From Flaveria trinervia (lineage: Eukaryota; Streptophyta; Magnoliopsida; Asterales; Asteraceae), in NCBI GenBank assembly GCA_025506515.1, contig CM046457.1, forward strand, positions 36,962,231 through 37,026,230: 64,000 nucleotides of DNA. The letters are read 5' to 3'. Positions 11,901 to 22,190 of the stretch are shown here, piece by piece. The translations under genes were made by a program, and so were the position numbers. Each line of letters begins with the position of its first letter. Position 1 is the stretch's first letter. A model generated the notes under the pieces. That model saw only the letters and a list, made by a program, of their open reading frames with translations, was not told where the DNA came from and ran no database searches.

Positions 11901-12521
11901 GATGAAGAGATCACAGTGGCCCTTGTAGTATCACCCTGGGAAATTGTAGAAGATTTCAAGAAGGCCTATGAAACTAAACAGCCACCCCAAAAGATGTTAG
12001 AGAACAGAGTAATTAAAAAGGGGTTAGTGTACAAGAGGCTTGAGAACTTCAAACAAAATGAGCTCAGTCTGTTACTTGAAGGGACTCACCCAGATGAGTT
12101 TGCATACAGACAGATCACAACAGTTGAGCTCAAAAATGGCAAACATGCTAAGTACATTTCAGAGCTGTATGGGCGTGAAGGATTGTTTGATGGTGGAGCT
12201 GAAAATCTTACCATGGAAGAACAAATTATGTTTCTCAGAGCATACACCAGAGAATCCTATAGGCTTATACATGGGAAGTATATTTCATGGATAAGACCAC
12301 AGCCCTGTGTCCAGTTCCCTAAAGTCAGGGCTCTTATCCATACTATGCCAACCAAATTTCAGAAATCTATTCCTAGGCCAGTGCTTAATTGGGTCATCTT
12401 CTTAGCTAATCAAGAAGGAAAAAGACCAATCTTATCGCCAACAATAAGTGGGACCTCAATAAAGTTAAGGTTTTGGCTGCATTGGTTCAGGGGGAGCTTG
12501 TTGGACCAAAAGAACCAATGA
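8944..12521 (+). pseudogene. Third (envelope-position) ORF of copia B, nearly full length, broken
   Basis: About 1,190 codons if uninterrupted. The ATG at 8944 is followed by a stop after four codons. Open blocks are 9037-9423, 9430-10053, 10182-10544, 10553-10870, 10912-11889 and 11916-12521. The N-terminal ~180 residues form a globular segment (VVITPDILRQTLNLDDATF) matching the copia F third ORF (VFITPAIINMRLQLDDEEG). The middle is low-complexity Pro/Thr/Ser/Lys with a KKKKRR run and an acidic run near 11535-11572. The C-terminal 200 residues look folded. No signal peptide or membrane segment is seen. Function unknown. Confidence 0.7.
12487..12498 (+). other. Polypurine tract of copia B
   Basis: TCAGGGGGAGCT lies immediately before the LTR start TGTTGGACC. 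It is inside the end of the third ORF, so the ORF runs a few codons into the LTR. Confidence 0.8.
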
Positions 12522-13560
12522 GCCGGATCAGAAAAACCTTAAGTCCCACAAACGTCACAACAACTGCTGAAGTCCACAAAGTCTGAACACACAAGTGCTA
12601 AAGACAACGTCTGAAGACACAAGTGCTGAAGACAAAGTCTAAAGACACAAGTGCTAAAGACAAAGTGTGAAGACACAAGTGCTGAAGAGAAAATCTGAAG
12701 ACACAAGTGCTGAAGACAAAGTCTGAACACAAGTGCTGAACACAAAGTCTGAAGACACAAGTGCTGAAGACAAAGTCTGAACACAAGTGCTCAAGACAAA
12801 GTCTGAAGACACAAGTGCTGAAGACAAAGTCTGAAGACACAAGTGCTGAAGACAAAGTCTGAAGACACAAGTGCTGAAGACAAAGTCTGAAGACACAAGT
12901 GCTGAAGACAAAGTCTGAAGACACAAGTGCTGAAGACAAAGTCTGAAGACACAAGTGCTGAAGACCAAGTCTGAAGACACAAGTGCTGAAGACAAATTCT
13001 GAAGACACATGTGCTGAAGACAAAGTCTGAAGACACAAGTGCTGAAGACCAAGTATCAGACGTTGTCACAAGAGCTGAAGAGGTCTTCTTCAGTAGTTAT
13101 GACGGTTCTCTTTCAGTAGTTTTATGTTTTTCTTTCAGTAGTTTTGTAAAACGACTGAAGAGCTTGTTCTTCGGTCGTTGTAGTTTCAGTAGTTTCGTAT
13201 CAGTAGTTTTATGTTTTATACTTAGCACTCTGATATGTTCTCAGTAGTTATGAACATTTCAGTAGTTTGTTAAGTTTTAGTTATTTTTGTAATAATCTGC
13301 CAGATGTCGCTATCCTGTGATATCAGCTGTGATTGCACTCTATATAAGAAGTGTCAACCTAATTGTAATCGGTGAATGATTGAGCAGAAACATTTGATAT
13401 TATTGAAACATTCCTTTTCACAGAAATATATTCTCTCTTTACAACCGTATTGGTTCCTAATGCATACGAATATCAAATTCTTGCTATAATTTGTCTAATT
13501 CTTGTTCTTATTCCGCTACATTACACTCTAATCCATCAAACTTGTGATCACTGATCCTGT
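12499..13560 (+). repeat. 3' LTR of copia B
   Basis: Starts TGTTGGACC after the polypurine tract and ends near CTGATCCTGT, where Athila LTR sequence begins abruptly (GAGAAGTTAT matches GGGAAGTTAT at 19071). It holds a 28-bp minisatellite, then at 13090-13270 a run of CAGTAGTT motifs, then the TATA box CTCTATATAAGAAG at about 13339. The order is array then TATA, as in the spacer upstream of the third ORF. Confidence 0.8.
12570..13066 (+). repeat. 28-bp minisatellite inside the copia B LTR
   Basis: About 17 tandem units of tgaagacacaagtgc plus tgaagacaaagtc. Each unit is itself two related halves of about 15 and 13 bp. Since 28 is not a multiple of three, all three minus-strand frames stay open here. 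These frames are repeat artefacts, not genes. Confidence 0.9.
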
Positions 13561-14343
13561 GAGAAGTTATAACTTTATGGTTTGTGATTGTAATTGTCAT
13601 ACAAGGTTGAAAACCGTATGATTAACTTTCATTCGCGAAACCGGTCTTCATAATAAATCCATGGCTAATGAACTAGAAATGGTTATTAGAAATCATATCA
13701 CTTTAACTTTCTGATCATTTGCGGGTTCCCTTTTATTAGTTCGGAAACTTCAGTAATTGTTATGGTTTTCTAAAATTAATGGTATGTTAGGAAGTAACCT
13801 GATCAACTCTCTTTTTAACATTAAATTATGTTTTCAGAAATCGTATGTCAAATAGGGCACAAAAGATTTACCTACATTACTAGGGCTTTGATCTGAGCAG
13901 TAAAATCAGCCTGACAGGATCAAGTCACTACGGCAGCAGGATAGTCGAGAAATCACGCCGACTCATCTTTATAAACATTAACATAATCACATCACCTCAC
14001 CAATTCATCATAATTACATAAGAGGATTCTAATTAGGATGATAACTTTTATTCCTTTATTTTAAATCCAAACGCTTCAATTCTTATTTTACTTTCTTTTT
14101 ATTACTGTTTACTTTTAAACCCTAAAAAAATATTTCCAATACAAAAATCACTTTCTTTAACAAAAACCAAATCTGATTGTCAAACATCAAGTTTGTTGAG
14201 TAGGCTAGGTGTGTCCACGGATTGATACTCGGTTCTTATCAACACTATATTACCACACGACAGGTACACTGCCTTCTGTGTGTGTGGTTTAGTATTAGTA
14301 ATAACCAATTAAAACTGAATATGTGCAATAAATCTTTATCAAA
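13561..14343 (+). repeat. 5' LTR fragment of Athila A
   Basis: Matches the 3' part of the Athila LTR at 19071-19850 almost base for base, including the CGACAGGTACACTGCC motif. The first ~870 bp are missing because copia B lies there, and the last ~30 bp are missing through the deletion that joins it to integrase. Confidence 0.85.
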
Positions 14344-14647
14344 AACGCTAGGGTTTACAAAGAAAAGACAAGGAAATTCCACGACGCTCGATTAAAGAGC
14401 ACAAAACAATTTCATGTGGGAAAACGTGTCTTACTGTATAACTCTCGTTTATTTATTTCCCGGAAAACTGAAATCACGTTGATCTGGACCTTATACAATC
14501 AAAAACGTGTTTCTGAATGGTGCCATTGAAATTTACAACCACGCAGGTTTAAGTTTCAAAGTAAATGGTCATCGCTTGAAACCGTATAGTGATGGACCAA
14601 CCAAGATCTCTTTGGAGGAATTAAACCTCCACCCCAACGAAAACTAA
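14341..14647 (+). pseudogene. Integrase C-terminal tail of Athila A
   Basis: Reads ARVYKEKTRKFHDARLKST and then HVGKRVLLYNSRL, as in Ty3/gypsy integrase C-terminal domains, and corresponds to the continuation of Athila B integrase at 50378. A frameshift near 14450 moves the rest to another frame (VFLNGAIEIYNHAG, GHRLKPYSDG), and one Trp codon has become TGA. It ends at a natural stop (HPNEN). This is the only pol piece left in Athila A. Confidence 0.8.
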
Positions 14648-15163
14648 GTGTGGGGAAGGGTCATGCCAAAGACCCGAAACTTAAACGCGGCACCTATACA
14701 TACATTTTTTTTCATTTTTTAGAAAATTTTTAGGACTTCACAAGCATAAGCACGGGGCCGTGCCCTATCAAGCATGCCCCCGTGTCTCTGAGAAATTATT
14801 TCCACATATATTTTTAGTATCTTGAATTATTAGCAAATGATTAAAATGTTCAACGTATGATCTTTGATTTTTGAAGCAAGAAAATGTTATACCCATGCTT
14901 AATCAACGATTTACAAACGAAACCACGATTGCTCGAGTCAAGATTTCATGCCCAAACATGTTAACCGCACCCCCACATTGTATAAAGCGCACCCCCATGT
15001 TAAAAAAATTTTTTTCCTTGGATGATAAATTCTTAACTATTTTTGAACATGAATTGAATCATTATGGTGTTATGTCTTGAAAAAATATGATTTTCACTAA
15101 CATCATCAGACTGCTTAAGAAATTTGTTTTGTACAGAATAATTTATTTTTAATCTTCAGGATC
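14648..15163 (+). other. Spacer before ORF3 of Athila A
   Basis: Non-coding. Begins with a polypurine-like AAGTGTGGGGAAGGG just after the integrase stop. Positions 14749-14790 carry the palindromic GCACGGGGCCGTGCCC and a half-copy, the same motif as in the Athila LTR. It is about 1.2 kb shorter than the equivalent spacer of Athila B: the region matching 50830-52060 is absent. It ends with TTATTTTTAATCTTCAG at 15143-15159, a good splice-acceptor-like sequence. Confidence 0.6.
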
Positions 15164-16333
15164 ATGGAGCATCCCTACTTACATTTTGGAGGGAGCCGCG
15201 AGAGCTGGTGTCATGATAGACTTCAAATATTGCTATAAAGGGTCGAAAGATCCCACTTACAAGCAGATGAAGAAACACTAGCGGCAGTCGGGCAGCTAGA
15301 AAGATACAATAATTTATTAAGTGTCCAGTGGAAACGTCTATTTTCACAAAATAGACGTTCCATTTATGAACTGACTCTTGAATTTTTAGCATCTTTTAAA
15401 TTTAGCATGAAAGACTTTGATCCTTGGGATGAAAATGCAGTTTCATTCAGACTAGCTGGGAATTGGCATAAGACATCCATTGCCTTGTTCGGTGTCTATC
15501 TTGGAATATACACGGAACAAGAAATGGAGGAGGAGGCTATATCTGGAATGTCGGCGTATCATACCTTCCTGAACGAGGAAAGTAGTGACGCGGAAAGTGG
15601 TGCATTGACGAAAGCATTTTGGGAATGGATTGGAACTCGAGGGTTCAACTCGAGCAAAACAAAAAGCAGTCAGATACGAGACCCGCTGCTGCAATACATT
15701 CATCGGTTACTCAGCCATTCCATAACAGCTCGTGGTCAAAGCGAGGGAGTTGTTAATTTAAGGGACTTGTTTATTTTATATTGTATGGTTAATCAGTTGC
15801 CATGTAATATTGGGTATTTGTTTTGTAATCTATTTTCCAGGAACGCGATTGCAGGTGCTCCAACACCCATGTTTGGAGGAAGCTGGATTTTGAACCTGTA
15901 TGAAAGCTATGGTTATAACACTGAAGGAACCTAAGGAGTGATGCCAGGACTGTTGGACTTGAGCATCTGTACAAGTGTACATGGTGACAAGTTTACCAAA
16001 TGGGCAACCGAGATTCATGGATAAGAAGGGACAAATCTGGGATCTGGCGGATCCCGAAGAAATTATCATGGACCTCGACATGCCGATACAGCCGGAAGAG
16101 CTAGAGCTGGATCTTCAAGTTCACGAACAAGGGAATTTCCAACCATCTTAGACCTTTATGAGTCAATCCAAACCACCGAAACCCATGCAAGGCGATCATT
16201 TGAATATGCCCAACGAGCCTTCAATCGAGTTGAAAATCTAAATTCCCGAGTCGATGACTTGAGCAGAGATGTCACGTACATCAGAAACCGAATGTACCAC
16301 GAGTGGGGGGATATCCCACCACAAAGCCCTTGA
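15164..16333 (+). pseudogene. Athila ORF3 (ATHILA ORF-1-type protein), copy A
   Basis: Starts MEHPYLHF at 15164, just after an acceptor-like CAG. The longest intact block is 15407-15934, with FRLAGNWHKTSIALFGVYLG near its start and FGGSWILNLYESYGY near its end, in the style of plant ATHILA ORF1-type proteins. Interruptions: a CAA to TAA change near 15237, a stop near 15932 and a frameshift near 16150. The last ~60 codons form a coiled-coil-like tail (NRVENLNSRVDDL) ending PPQSP. It sits where retroviruses have env, but no membrane segment is visible. Function unknown. Confidence 0.7.
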
Positions 16334-17229
16334 AAACCGTATCATTTTCGGGGCCCCGGCACAGTTGTTTTGTGCCAATCTATCTTTTTTATTTATGTCG
16401 TTTGTTTTTATTTTGTGTGCTTAGGATTTTAATGCTTTCGATAAATTGGTGACCTTTCAGGTGATACTGAGGATTCTAACAACACGAGGGCAACCAAACA
16501 CAAGTGAAAAATTAATCATTTTTAGGGGAGTTATTTCGTTACCTTTCTCGATCATGAATATTTTAATCACATTGAGGACAATGTGAATTTTAAGTGTGGG
16601 GATGGGAGTAATGCATTTGACTTTGCTAAAGAGGTCCAAATTAAAATTTTTAAGAAAAGATCACTTATCAAATAATTTGTGACAAGAAACCAAAATTTTA
16701 ATAAAATTTTTGATAAACAAATATGAATATACGTTTTCGGGAAATAAAGAAGTAAATCCATGACGTCCAAATAAATATTGAAAATGTTTTTTGTGATATC
16801 CTTAAAAGCAATAATCTAGTAAAATATTTAATCATGTAAAATGAAACACTTTTACCCAATTCCATCCATATGTGAGTTTATTTTTGAGCTTTAAACAAGC
16901 TTTTGCAAGTTGCAATTCTACTTTTATTCTGGATTTATTGAGGGTGCCATATGATACGTGTGATTAGAACTTGTTTTGAGTATACATTTCAAGACCTTAA
17001 TTAGTATTTGATGCATAAAAATGAGTTAGGCACTAGGAAACCTTAATCATTCAAGCCCCAACCATTGTCTTTAATTTTCCTTACCCGAACGTCAACCCTA
17101 GTTAGCCCCGTTGAGCTTACGTTTTTATCTTTCAATCACCCGAGTCACCAAGTCATTTAACCAAAAAGCCTTCAACAAAACCCGTGTTCGTTAAAGACAC
17201 GTTTTTGGCTTAACTAAAAAAAAATATTG
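16334..17229 (+). other. AT-rich non-coding region of Athila A with an internal polypurine-like motif
   Basis: No convincing ORF. At 16573-16606, TTGAGGACAATGTGAATTT is followed by TAAGTGTGGGGATGGG. This copies the arrangement before the 3' LTR (GAGGACAAGCAAGTTC then AAGTGTGGGGATG at 18165-18195). The same pair occurs in Athila B at 53792-53826 and 55396-55427. Confidence 0.55.
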
Positions 17230-17665
17230 GTCTTTTACGGCAGACCTTAAAGAACTGGAATGCATTCTTTTGATTTCAATTTGCTTTGTTACCTTCATCA
17301 CGCAAAACCGGGACTTCCCGCGGAAATCCGCGAAAAAATTTTCAATCTCACGTTTAACGCAAGAAAGAAATGGCGAAAAAAAGAACAAGTTCCGCCATTT
17401 TGTGGGATTTCAAAAGTGCTATAAAGAGAGGGCGAAAAGATATGAAAGATGCCCGAATTGTGGAATTGGTCCCATAATGGAAAATGCAAAAAAATCAAAC
17501 TGAATCTCAATACGAGTACACAGAATTAATCCGATTGGGTGCTATTAGGCTTCAAGCCAAACGATCCTTAGAAAGGATAGTTTTGTGCATCTTTGGGTAA
17601 ACGATGAAGTACGATTCTTGAAAGAAAAATACGGTCTTGACAATCTGACCTAAACGAGTCCTCAA
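17230..17665 (+). pseudogene. Small conserved ORF (ORF4) of Athila A, possibly zinc-binding
   Basis: Compared with 54450-54888 in Athila B, a common reading frame appears: a basic segment, then KRYERCPNCG (two Cys pairing C-x2-C), then NQTESQYEYTELIRLGAIRL, ending near LNES. Each copy has different frameshifts and stops (here near 17475 and after FG at about 17598), so the frame is visible only by comparison. I do not recognise the family. The C-P-N-C pair plus a third Cys near 17489 suggests a zinc site, but this is weak. Confidence 0.4.
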
Positions 17666-18178
17666 GCTAGCATATCCCTTCTAGCTTGAAGTATTGTATA
17701 GGGAACCTTTATTGCTTTCCTTGTATTTATGTTAGAAAAATAAGCCAAGACCGTCATCTTTAGCATTAGCCACTCTTTCCAAATATTCCATACCCGAGCC
17801 CGAGCCAAGTTACAACCTCAAGACCTAATGATTTATGCAAATAATATCTAAGTAGGTGGAGATTTGATCCCTTAACAAGCATATGATTTCACACGTATTC
17901 ATACTAGGCAATTGAGTGTTAGTCATACTTAATCTTGATTATGACTCCATATATTAGCCGAGTGTGAGTGCATCTTGTGAGAAGTGTGGATTTTTACATG
18001 ATAATAATCTTTATGACCAACCTATTGCTTGCTAGGATATCATTCTACATGTGCTTAGAATATTTATATTTGGAGAGTATTTACTTGCATGCTTCTCGAA
18101 AGACATGTTTATAATTTGATTTATTTGGTTTTTGGTGGAATTTTCATTCTAAGTGATTTTTGCTTGAGGACAAGCAAG
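17666..18178 (+). other. 3' untranslated region of Athila A
   Basis: AT-rich, no ORF. Collinear with 54889-55410 in Athila B, with only small indels. Nothing else seen. Confidence 0.6.
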
Positions 18179-18179
18179 T

Positions 18180-18195
18180 TCAAGTGTGGGGATGT
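18180..18195 (+). other. Polypurine tract of Athila A
   Basis: TCAAGTGTGGGGATGT stands directly before the LTR start TGATATGC. The equivalent in Athila B is at 55411-55427. Confidence 0.8.
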
Positions 18196-19864
18196 TGATA
18201 TGCTCCAAATTATACATAAAATTCCTATCAAAAGCACATCAATTATTCCTTAATATCTTCCTTAAAATGATGAAAATGTACATAAAAGTGTTAAATTGTG
18301 TTTTCAGGTGTTTAAAAGGGCAAGATGGACAAAAAGAGCATATTTAACAAGAAATTGAACCAATCCGAGCATTGGACTCCAAGCATGGGCCCGTGCCTCA
18401 TTAAGCACGCCCCCATGCCTTGCTAGAAACACACCCCCGTGCTAAATTAACACACCCCCGTGCTTGGACATCCGACAGGACAAAAAGTATTGTCCCCTAA
18501 AAGTAGACACGGGGCCATGCCCCATAAGGCACGGGGCCGTGCCCCACCACTAACACGGGGCCGTGCCCCATTTAGCATGGGGCCGTGCCCGACATAACCT
18601 GCACGTACGAGCCGACCAACTTTCATAAGCATTGTACTAGCACGGGGCCCTGTCTTTTAGGCACGAGTTCATTCTTAAACACTCCATAAAGCCTATAAAT
18701 AGAAGCTTAAGCTCACCATTATTGGGAAGCTTTGGTGGGAGAGTTACTCTGCTGAATTCTCTCGGGAATCAAGACTTCAAGATCATTCGGAGGCTCAGGA
18801 GTGCATACAACACTTGGAAGAAGCTTGGATCACCTAAACGTCATCCATTGGGGATTATCGGTTTGATTGTTCCATTTCACCGATGATCACTTATCTATCT
18901 TCTTTGTTATCCGTTGTTATGTTAAAGCTCATCATGAGCTAAACTCTATTTATCATCCTAATCGGATGAGACTTATGTAATTTGTGATGAACTAATGGTG
19001 TGATAAGTATTATGTCAATGTTATGGTGGTCTTGGGAAAACTATTGATGGGTAGCATCTACATTTGAACGGGAAGTTATTACTTTATGGTTTGTGATTGT
19101 GATTGTCATACAAGGTTGATAACCATATGATTAACTTTCACTCGCGAAACTGGTCTTCATAATAAATCCATGGCTAATGAACTAGAAATGCTTATTAGAA
19201 ATCATATCACTTTAACTTTCTGATCATTTGCGGGTTCCCTTTTATTAGTTCGGAAACTTCAGTAATTGTTACGATTTTCTAAAATTAATGCTATGTTAGG
19301 AAGGAACCTGATGAACTCTCTTTTTAACATTAAATTATGTTTTCAGAAATCGTATGTCAAATAGGACACAAAAGATTTACCTACATTACTAGGGCTTTGA
19401 TCTTAGCACTAAAATCAGCCTGACAGGATCAAGTCACTACGGTAGCAGGATAGTCGAGAAATCGTGCTGGCTCATCTTTATAAACATTAACATAATCACA
19501 TCACCTCACCAATTCATCAAAATTACATAAGAGGATTCTAATTAAGATAAATTTTATTCCCTGATTTAAAATCCAAACGCTTTAATTCTTATTTTACTTT
19601 CTTTTTATTACTGTTTACTTGTAAACCCTAAAAAAATCTTTCCAATACAAAATATCACTTTCTTTAACAAAAACCAAATCTGATTGTCAAACATCAAGTT
19701 TGTTGAGTAGGCTAGGTGTGTCCATGGATTGATACTCGGTTCTTATCAACACTATATTACCACACGACAGGTACACTGCCTTTTGTGTGTGTGGTTTAGT
19801 ATTAGTAACAACCAATTAAAACTGAATCTATGCAATAAATCTTTATCAAATATATATACTATCC
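18196..19864 (+). repeat. 3' LTR of Athila A
   Basis: Starts TGATATGCTCC and is collinear with the LTR at 30621-32315. It ends at ACTATCC, lacking the last 11 bases (to CCATCA) seen in that LTR. Positions 18365-18650 hold a cluster of GC-rich near-palindromes such as GGCACGGGGCCGTGCC, each able to form a 7-bp stem with a GG loop. The TATA box CCTATAAATAGAAG is at about 18691. AT-rich sequence follows. Confidence 0.85.
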
Positions 19865-19886
19865 GTAGACCAATATTTACTGTTTA

Positions 19887-19972
19887 TTAAAATGATGTGA
19901 AGTGTGTTTTCTTGTATGGAAAGATTGCTGAAGAAGTCTATGTGAGTCAACCACCTGGCTTTGAAGATCTTG
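19887..19972 (+). pseudogene. Copia C RT fragment, left of solo LTR D
   Basis: DVKCVFLYGKIAEEVYVSQPPGFEDL is the palm segment of copia RT with the first catalytic Asp. One G is missing before it (ATG-ATGTG instead of ATGGATGTG), a frameshift. The coding sequence stops exactly at the 5-bp target duplication TCTTG (19968-19972) of solo LTR D. Confidence 0.75.
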
Positions 19973-20637
19973 TGGAACACCCTGAATTTCTATTTAAACG
20001 GAAGGAAAAGAAAAGTAAATGGAAAGAATAGAAATTGTGCACAAGTGGTGGGGGATAAAGTGTATAAAGTACAAAACCTTATTACTTTAAGGTTTAAAGG
20101 GGGCATGGTTGCCCATTTCTTCTTCATGTTCTTCAATCGGCTGAAAAGAAGAAAGAAGAGAGAGAAGCCCCAGCTCTAGAGAGAGAAAGTGAAAGAAGCA
20201 GCTTCAAAGGTAAGTCTTCTCCTATATGAGCTCGGTTTCAGTTAGGTTTCGAGTTCTTGACCAAGTTCTGGTTGTTTAGTGTTTGTTTTTGGGATTCAAG
20301 AGCTTAATCGAAGGTGGGTCTCGAACTTGAAGTGTGTTGCTTAAAGGTTGCTCAAGGTGAGTTTCTAGAACCCCTATTTTACTGATTTTCAACTGTTTTG
20401 GGGCTATTATGCATACTAAGTAAACATTTTGAAAGAAGCTGTGGGTTTACAGCCTTATGTTCGGAATGATGTATGTATGTAAGTATGTTATAGTGATGAT
20501 TATGGGTTAGTGATGATGAATAGCATGCTTAGATGGCCTTAGTATGTTAGATCTGTGCTTGGGTTTTATTAGAATGATAATCGGGTGATGTTGATAACAT
20601 AGAAAATATTTCATTGTTCTGATGAACATGAACAGTG

Positions 20638-21092
20638 GTCCATGCGCCCAGAGGTGGCTCATGCGCCTAAATAGTGGCCCATGCGCCCAGCATGAGAGGC
20701 CAAGCGCCTAAGTGTTGGCCATGCGCCCAAGAGAGGGGCATGCACCTAAACATTGGCCCATACGCCCAACATGTTGGCCATGCGTCTAAGTGTTGGCCAT
20801 GCGCCCAATGGTTAGCCATGCGCCCAAGGGTTGGCCATGTGCCTAAACAGTGGCCCATGCGTCTAAGTGTTGGCCATGCGCCCAAGTGTTGGCCATGCAC
20901 GTAAATAGTGCCATGCACCTAAATTGTGCCCATGCGCCCAAGTGATTGAAACGGCTAAGTGTTAGTGATGCATCTGAACAGGTGCCATGCGCCTGAACAG
21001 GGTAGAAGCGCCCAAATAGTGCCCATGCCCCTAGACTATTTTACACTTAGAACTTTTATGCCCATGCTCCTGGAGGGTCCCATGCGCCCAGT
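20638..21092 (+). repeat. About 22-bp minisatellite in solo LTR D
   Basis: About 20 diverged tandem units around ggccatgcgcccaagtgtt. Many copies keep CATGCGCC, while others vary by point changes. Open frames on both strands here simply follow the repeat. Confidence 0.85.
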
Positions 21093-21507
21093 TTGGACTT
21101 GAGGTTTTCTAAGTGGTTTTTAAGGGGTAAAATGGGGAGATAGGCCTGGTTATGATGTGATGGGTTATGTTTGATGTGTGTTATGCATGTATGATGTGCC
21201 TGTATTGGTGATGGTGTATGTTTATGATTATGGCTATGTTCCTTATTATGTATGTATGTCTTCCCTTGGCTTTGCGTTGAACATTAATGAATGTAATGAA
21301 AGTATTATGTAACGTAAACTTGAAAATAATGAAAAGAGGAACACAATGATAGAATGCATGCATTAATAAAAGAGAAAGTATAGAAAGGGTTGCAAGCAAT
21401 ATGTACAGAGGTGTATAGCTCTAAATTCCTTAAGCTCTACCGCGTGAGGTTCAGCAAATCCAAAAGTGTGCACGCAAGGGTTCCAGTCTTTGTGACTGAT
21501 CTTCAGT

Positions 21508-21645
21508 GTTGTTACCCATATTGGTGGGGTGTTGTTACCCATTTCGGTGGGGGTTTTGTTACCTATTTCGATGGGGGTGTTGTTACCCATTTCGATGGGG
21601 GTGTTGTTACCCATTTCGATGGAGGTGTTGTTACCCATAATGTTG
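21508..21645 (+). repeat. 24-bp tandem repeat in solo LTR D
   Basis: Five to six units of gttgttacccatttcgatgg with ggggt. The 24-bp period is a multiple of three, which produces a repetitive open frame with no other sign of coding. Confidence 0.85.
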
Positions 21646-21764
21646 GGGGTGAAATATATGATGGTTACTTGAGTTACGTATAACTTCGGGGGTGTTGCAT
21701 AAAGCCAAGCATAGGTATGAGGTGATTGACTATGTGTCGCAACAGACTCGAAAGAGGTCCTTGT

Positions 21765-22190
21765 CGCGTACTCCGGTACTTTGTCAGTCTTCGAACATGA
21801 GTCGGGGGTTTATGAGCATGCCCCGGCACAGTATCAGTCTTCGGACCTGAGTCGGGAGTAGTGCATATGACAAAAGTGACGGATGATGAGATTCGTGTCG
21901 CGTATCTTGGTACTGTGTCAGTCTTCGGACATGAGTTAGGGTTTGTTTATCAAGCCCCGGCACAGTATCAGTCTTCGGACATGAGTTGGGGATATTGCAT
22001 GAGATGACATAATGAGGTGAGCGACTTTGTGTTGCAACAGACTCAGATAGAGTTCAATCCCTGTGATTGACTCGTATGGGATCTTTGTTGCGTATCCCGA
22101 TGCTGTGTCAGTCTTCGACATGAGTCGGGGGTTGTGAGCAGGCCCCGGCACAGCATCAGCTTTCGAGCATGAGTCGGGGATATTGCACGA
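21765..22190 (+). repeat. Long-period repeat (CCCCGGCACAG / CAGTCTTCG) in solo LTR D
   Basis: Several imperfect units containing ggtactgtgtcagtcttcgg, acatgagtcgggg and gccccggcacagtatcag. The ACATGAGTCGGG core appears about six times. Confidence 0.75.

Larger units (their letters stand above)
2422..13560 (+). mobile_element. Copia B: SIRE-like Ty1/copia element lacking its 5' LTR
   Basis: Domain order is gag, protease, integrase, RT, RNase H, then a repeat-rich spacer, a long third ORF, a polypurine tract and a 3' LTR: the Ty1/copia order with an extra 3' ORF. The 5' LTR and primer binding site are absent, because the gag side abuts the LTR of copia A, which probably inserted into B. The 3' LTR ends inside an Athila LTR, so B itself probably inserted into Athila A. 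Its LTR start (TGTTGGACC) differs from A and F: a separate subfamily. Confidence 0.85.
13561..19864 (+). mobile_element. Athila A: internally deleted Ty3/Athila retrotransposon
   Basis: Order: 5' LTR remnant, end of integrase, spacer, ORF3, spacer, small conserved ORF, polypurine tract and 3' LTR. Nearly all of gag-pol is gone: LTR sequence ...CTTTATCAAAA runs straight into the integrase sequence AACGCTAGGG at about 14343. The element is collinear with Athila B (30621-56993), which confirms the identities. It is interrupted at its left by copia B. Confidence 0.85.

Noticed and set aside
12539..13069. Long overlapping minus-strand frames with repeated SSALVSSDFVFSTC peptides
   Set aside because: They exist only because a 28-bp stop-free repeat stays open in all frames.
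14871..15080. 69-codon plus-strand frame in the Athila A spacer
   Set aside because: The equivalent region of Athila B (52146-52340) does not keep the frame.
16457..16770. Minus-strand frames in the AT-rich Athila spacer
   Set aside because: No similarity between the two Athila copies at protein level and composition typical of random AT-rich sequence.
18365..18650. GC-rich hairpins as bacterial-type terminators
   Set aside because: Eukaryotic LTR context, no T-tract, and clustered copies upstream of a TATA box.
20667..20918. Open frames on both strands in the CATGCGCC repeats
   Set aside because: Products of the minisatellite in solo LTR D; no other coding sign.
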